Shown here in pieces: positions 13,609 through 15,209 of a stretch of DNA of 15,209 bases; the first letter of the stretch is position 1; each line of letters begins with the position of its first letter. The notes under the pieces are model-generated. The model ran no database searches, was not told the DNA's origin, and was given only the letters and a program-made list of their open reading frames with translations. The DNA is from Baffinella frigidus (lineage: Eukaryota; Cryptophyceae; Cryptomonadales; Baffinellaceae). The stretch covers positions 60,491 to 75,699 of the forward strand of contig MU646450.1 of NCBI GenBank assembly GCA_026770585.1. The letters run 5' to 3'. Made by a program: the position numbers and the translations under genes.

Positions 13609-13660
13609 GCCAGACACCGGGACGGGCAGCGAGAACGACGGGTTCACCTGCGGCACGGTC
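13609..13660 (+). pseudogene. Coding-like remnant, DTGTGSENDGFTC copy 3
   Basis: The frame reads DTGTGSENDGFTCGTVCGVGY, matching 13363-13401 and then diverging. A pyrimidine-rich stretch ending CTGCAG at 13576-13597 lies just upstream and could act as a 3' splice site. An in-frame TAG at 13601-13603 prevents simple extension upstream. It is probably a shuffled exon fragment or duplicated debris. Confidence 0.22.
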
Positions 13661-13673
13661 TGCGGTGTAGGGT

Positions 13674-13765
13674 ACAGGGGTACAGGGGTACCTCGCTCGT
13701 AAGGAGTCCCCCCCCCCCAGGACCCTACAGTGCATCTATAGCTATAGCCCTATGGTGGAAGACAG
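13674..13765 (-). mobile_element. Family B partial copy B17
   Basis: TACAGGGG is doubled at the left, followed by CTCGCTCGTAAGGAG, a C-run and CCTACAGT. Then comes unrelated GCATCTATAGCTATA, followed by a centre fragment CCCTATGGTGG. No right arm is present. ATAGCTATAGCCCT recurs at 13857-13871. Confidence 0.7.
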
Positions 13766-14038
13766 GACCGCGTGAGAAAGAACGACGGGTTGACATGCTC
13801 GAAGGGAGGGGCGTCCGACCAAGAAAAGGGCCCATGCCCTACCTTCGCTTGGTCTGATAGCTATAGCCCTGTTGTGGTAGACAGGCGAGCCTGTCTTCCG
13901 ACGATGGGTTCAGCTGCTCGAAATGCGGAGAGTCAAACCAAGAGAAGGTAGGGCATGGGACATGTCCCAAGAAAAGGGCATGGGACACCATTTAACACCC
14001 TCTGCGGGGCAGTGGCGGTGTGCTGTCCCCCCTACCGC

Positions 14039-14113
14039 CTCTCTCTCTCTCTCTCTCTCCTCTCTCCCTCTCTCCCTCTCTCCCTCTCTCTCTCGCTCTC
14101 TCTCTCTCTCTCT
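14039..14113 (+). repeat. CT microsatellite 1
   Basis: The tract contains CTCT runs with CTCTCCCT interruptions. It runs directly into repeat L (GTCAGAGAAAGG). Confidence 0.93.
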
Positions 14114-14161
14114 GTCAGAGAAAGGCCACGCCGCTCCTTCCTACGCCGTTGTGTTTCTGCC
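14114..14161 (+). repeat. Repeat L, copy 2
   Basis: GTCAGAGAAAGGCCACGCCG and CTACGCCGTTGTGTTTCTG are present. It stops short of the last segment seen in copies 1 and 3. Confidence 0.8.
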
Positions 14162-14321
14162 AATGGGCAAATTGATGGTTTCGTAGGTCAACCCCCGTAC
14201 AAATGCACTCGGAACCCGCGTGCATTTGTAGGTGATTGACTGAAGAGACAGAGCGCTGCTGCAGTGGGACGCGAGCCCTGGATCCCAAACGTGCTCACTC
14301 CAAACCTGCTCTGGGACATCC

Positions 14322-14358
14322 TCTCTCCCCCCCCCCCCCTCTCTCTCTCTCTCTCTCT
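14322..14358 (+). repeat. CT microsatellite 2
   Basis: CTCTC and a C-run followed by pure CT run into repeat L copy 3, the same arrangement as at 14039-14161. Confidence 0.9.
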
Positions 14359-14419
14359 GTCAGAGAAAGGCCACACCGCTCCTTCCTACGCCGTTCTGTT
14401 TCTGGCCGCCTTCAGGGTA
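14359..14419 (+). repeat. Repeat L, copy 3
   Basis: This copy is nearly identical to copy 1. Its final TA is the left border of B18. A fourth partial copy lies at 14543-14571. Confidence 0.82.
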
Positions 14420-14538
14420 CAGGGGTACCTCACTCATAAGAAACGCCCACCCCCATAGGACCACCATAGGGCCCTAGGCACAGGCCTACTGTAGGGTCCT
14501 AGGGGGGGTTGGGTTCTTATGAACGAGGTACCCCTGTA
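14418..14538 (+). mobile_element. Family B, copy B18, TA TSD with empty site
   Basis: The full copy runs TACAGGGGTACC to GTACCCCTGTA with a + orientation centre. The left flank GCCTTCAGGGTA matches the uninterrupted GCCTGCAGGGTA at 13591-13602. Confidence 0.91.
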
Positions 14539-14542
14539 GGGT

Positions 14543-14672
14543 GTCAGAGAAAGGCCACTCCGCTCCTTCCTGGAAGGAGAACGACAAGGAAGGAGAACGA
14601 CAAGGAAGGAGAACGACAAGGAAGGAGCGGAGTGGGAGGAGAACGACAAGGAAGGAGCGGAGTGGCCTTTCT
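14543..14672. repeat. Inverted L fragments around a GGAGAACGACAAGGAA tandem
   Basis: AGAGAAAGGCCACTCCGCTC at the left is complementary to GAGCGGAGTGGCCTTTCTC at the right. Between them the 16-base unit GGAGAACGACAAGGAA is repeated four times. Confidence 0.8.
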
Positions 14673-14674
14673 CC

Positions 14675-14788
14675 CTAACAACGGCGTGGCAGAATCACAA
14701 CGGCAAGGAAGCGTGGCAGAATCACAAGTTAGGAAGGAGTGGAGTGGCCTTTCTCAGAATCCTTGTGATTCTGCCACGCCGTTGTTAG
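14675..14788. repeat. Foldback M1
   Basis: The ends CTAACAACGGCGTGGCAGAA and TTCTGCCACGCCGTTGTTAG are exact complements. Inside is a second copy of GCGTGGCAGAATCACAA and an L-family GGAGTGGCCTTTCTC. Confidence 0.83.
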
Positions 14789-14819
14789 GAAAGGAGCCGG
14801 GGGGGGGGACGTGCACGCG

Positions 14820-14862
14820 ACTACCGTAACACATACTTACCCTCCACACATACTCCTTCGGC
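14820..14862 (+). mobile_element. Family J internal fragment J3
   Basis: ACCGTAACACATACTTACCC through CTCCTTCGGC matches the inside of J1 and J2. Neither terminus is present. It is flanked by GCACGCGAC on both sides. Confidence 0.75.
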
Positions 14863-14871
14863 ACGCGACCC

Positions 14872-14932
14872 CAGAATCACAACGGCGTGGCAGAATCACA
14901 ACGGCCGTTATGATTCTGCCACGCCGTTGTTA
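14872..14932. repeat. Foldback M2
   Basis: Two direct CAGAATCACAACGGC copies face TGATTCTGCCACGCCGTTGT. It is related to M1. Confidence 0.8.
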
Positions 14933-14935
14933 GGG

Positions 14936-15003
14936 GGAGGGGGGGGGGACGTGCACGCGACCGTCGATGCCCACCGAGGTCTTCACTGTCGGCATGCCCT
15001 GTC
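14936..15003 (+). repeat. Repeat N, copy 1
   Basis: A G-run, then GACGTGCACGCGACCGTCGA, then GAGGTCTTCACTGTCGGCAT is present. It recurs at 15110-15178. The first 15 bases also occur at 14806-14820. Confidence 0.82.
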
Positions 15004-15109
15004 CCTAGGCCCGAAGGGGTACCATTCGCTTGTCGGCCAGTCACAGAAGAATCTAGATCAATTTCGTCTGAACATTACTACACACGTTTACAATCGACAT
15101 CTATTCTGA

Positions 15110-15178
15110 GGGGGGGGGGACGGACGTGCATGCGACCGTCGATGCCTACCGAGGTCTGCACTGTCGGCATGCCCTGTG
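15110..15178 (+). repeat. Repeat N, copy 2
   Basis: This is nearly the same block as 14936-15003, starting with a G-run and ending TCGGCATGCCCTGT. It is directly followed by the TTTGGGG array. Confidence 0.82.
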
Positions 15179-15181
15179 TGA

Positions 15182-15209
15182 GGGGTTTGGGGTTTGGGGT
15201 TTGGGGTTT
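15182..15209 (+). repeat. TTTGGGG heptamer array (cut by window end)
   Basis: Four units of GGGGTTT run to the last base. This is a homogenised G-rich variant of the telomeric heptamer, and it probably continues beyond the window. Confidence 0.88.

Larger units (their letters stand above)
13380..14015 (+). repeat. Scrambled local duplications (repeat O)
   Basis: The modules GAACGACGGGTTCACCTGCT, GGGAGGGGCGTCAGACCAAG, AAGGGCATGGGACACC, TTTAACACCCTCTGCGGAGA and AGGTAGGGCATGGGACAT occur two to four times in varying combinations. Examples are at 13381-13545, 13777-13850 and 13900-14010. Confidence 0.75.

Noticed and set aside
1177-14538. CRISPR array from the many near-identical repeats
   Set aside because: The repeats are long palindromic elements at irregular spacing on both orientations, in a genome with introns and telomeric repeats. 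There are no regular spacers or cas genes.
1281-14538. Family B hairpins as rho-independent terminators
   Set aside because: They are about 120 bases with TA-bounded ends, nested and dispersed in a eukaryotic context, and lack the short stem plus T-run of terminators.

Overview
This is repeat-dominated nuclear DNA of a eukaryote. The best-supported coding sequence is one small intron-containing gene model. The organism cannot be fixed from the sequence. Degenerate heptamer arrays of the TTTAGGG/CCCTAAA type (778-1110, 7686-7755, 7939-8170, 12246-12645, with a TTTGGGG variant at 15182-15209) and canonical GT-AG introns of about 120-240 bases fit a lineage with plant-type telomeric repeats, such as an alga or another protist. 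The assignment to 'protist/alga' is inference. No bacterial operon, rRNA, convincing tRNA gene or CRISPR array is visible.

Layout. 1-730: purine-rich GA/GACA microsatellite with a repeated non-simple anchor. 778-1110: C-rich interstitial telomeric array. 1177-4522: dense nests of short hairpin transposon-like elements with terminal inverted repeats (TIRs). 4778-5574 (minus strand): a four-exon gene model of 102 codons whose splice phases agree at all three junctions. 5698-7135: three long tandem units, plus a leading fragment, of a SINE-like repeat ending in short AAGGACCT-type tails. 7434-12136: a second hairpin-element region with several element-in-element insertions, including a three-level nest at 10160-10585 and a 174-base near-perfect foldback at 11027-11200. 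12246-12776: heptamer-variant blocks. 12952-15209: local duplications with coding-like remnants, CT microsatellites, further hairpins and a repeated 3' block.

The mobile fraction. I name families locally. A (about 104 bases, TATCCCTTAAGTG ends), B (about 121 bases, TACAGGGGTACCTCGC ends) and J (192 bases, TACAGTCC ends) are flanked by TA. For B, filled and empty sites within this window support TA target duplication. E (171 bases) has 4-base target duplications at all three copies, and two copies differ at one position in 171, so it moved or was copied recently. C has one copy with a 5-base duplication and one copy cut off at its centre. H/P is a SINE- or LINE-tail-like family, 5'-variable with a constant tail. 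None of these elements encodes a transposase or reverse transcriptase here, so all would be non-autonomous.

The most striking signal is structural. In families A and B the two arms of individual copies carry matching changes, so base pairing is kept while sequence drifts. In family A a small inner palindrome is also kept as a palindrome while its sequence differs from copy to copy.
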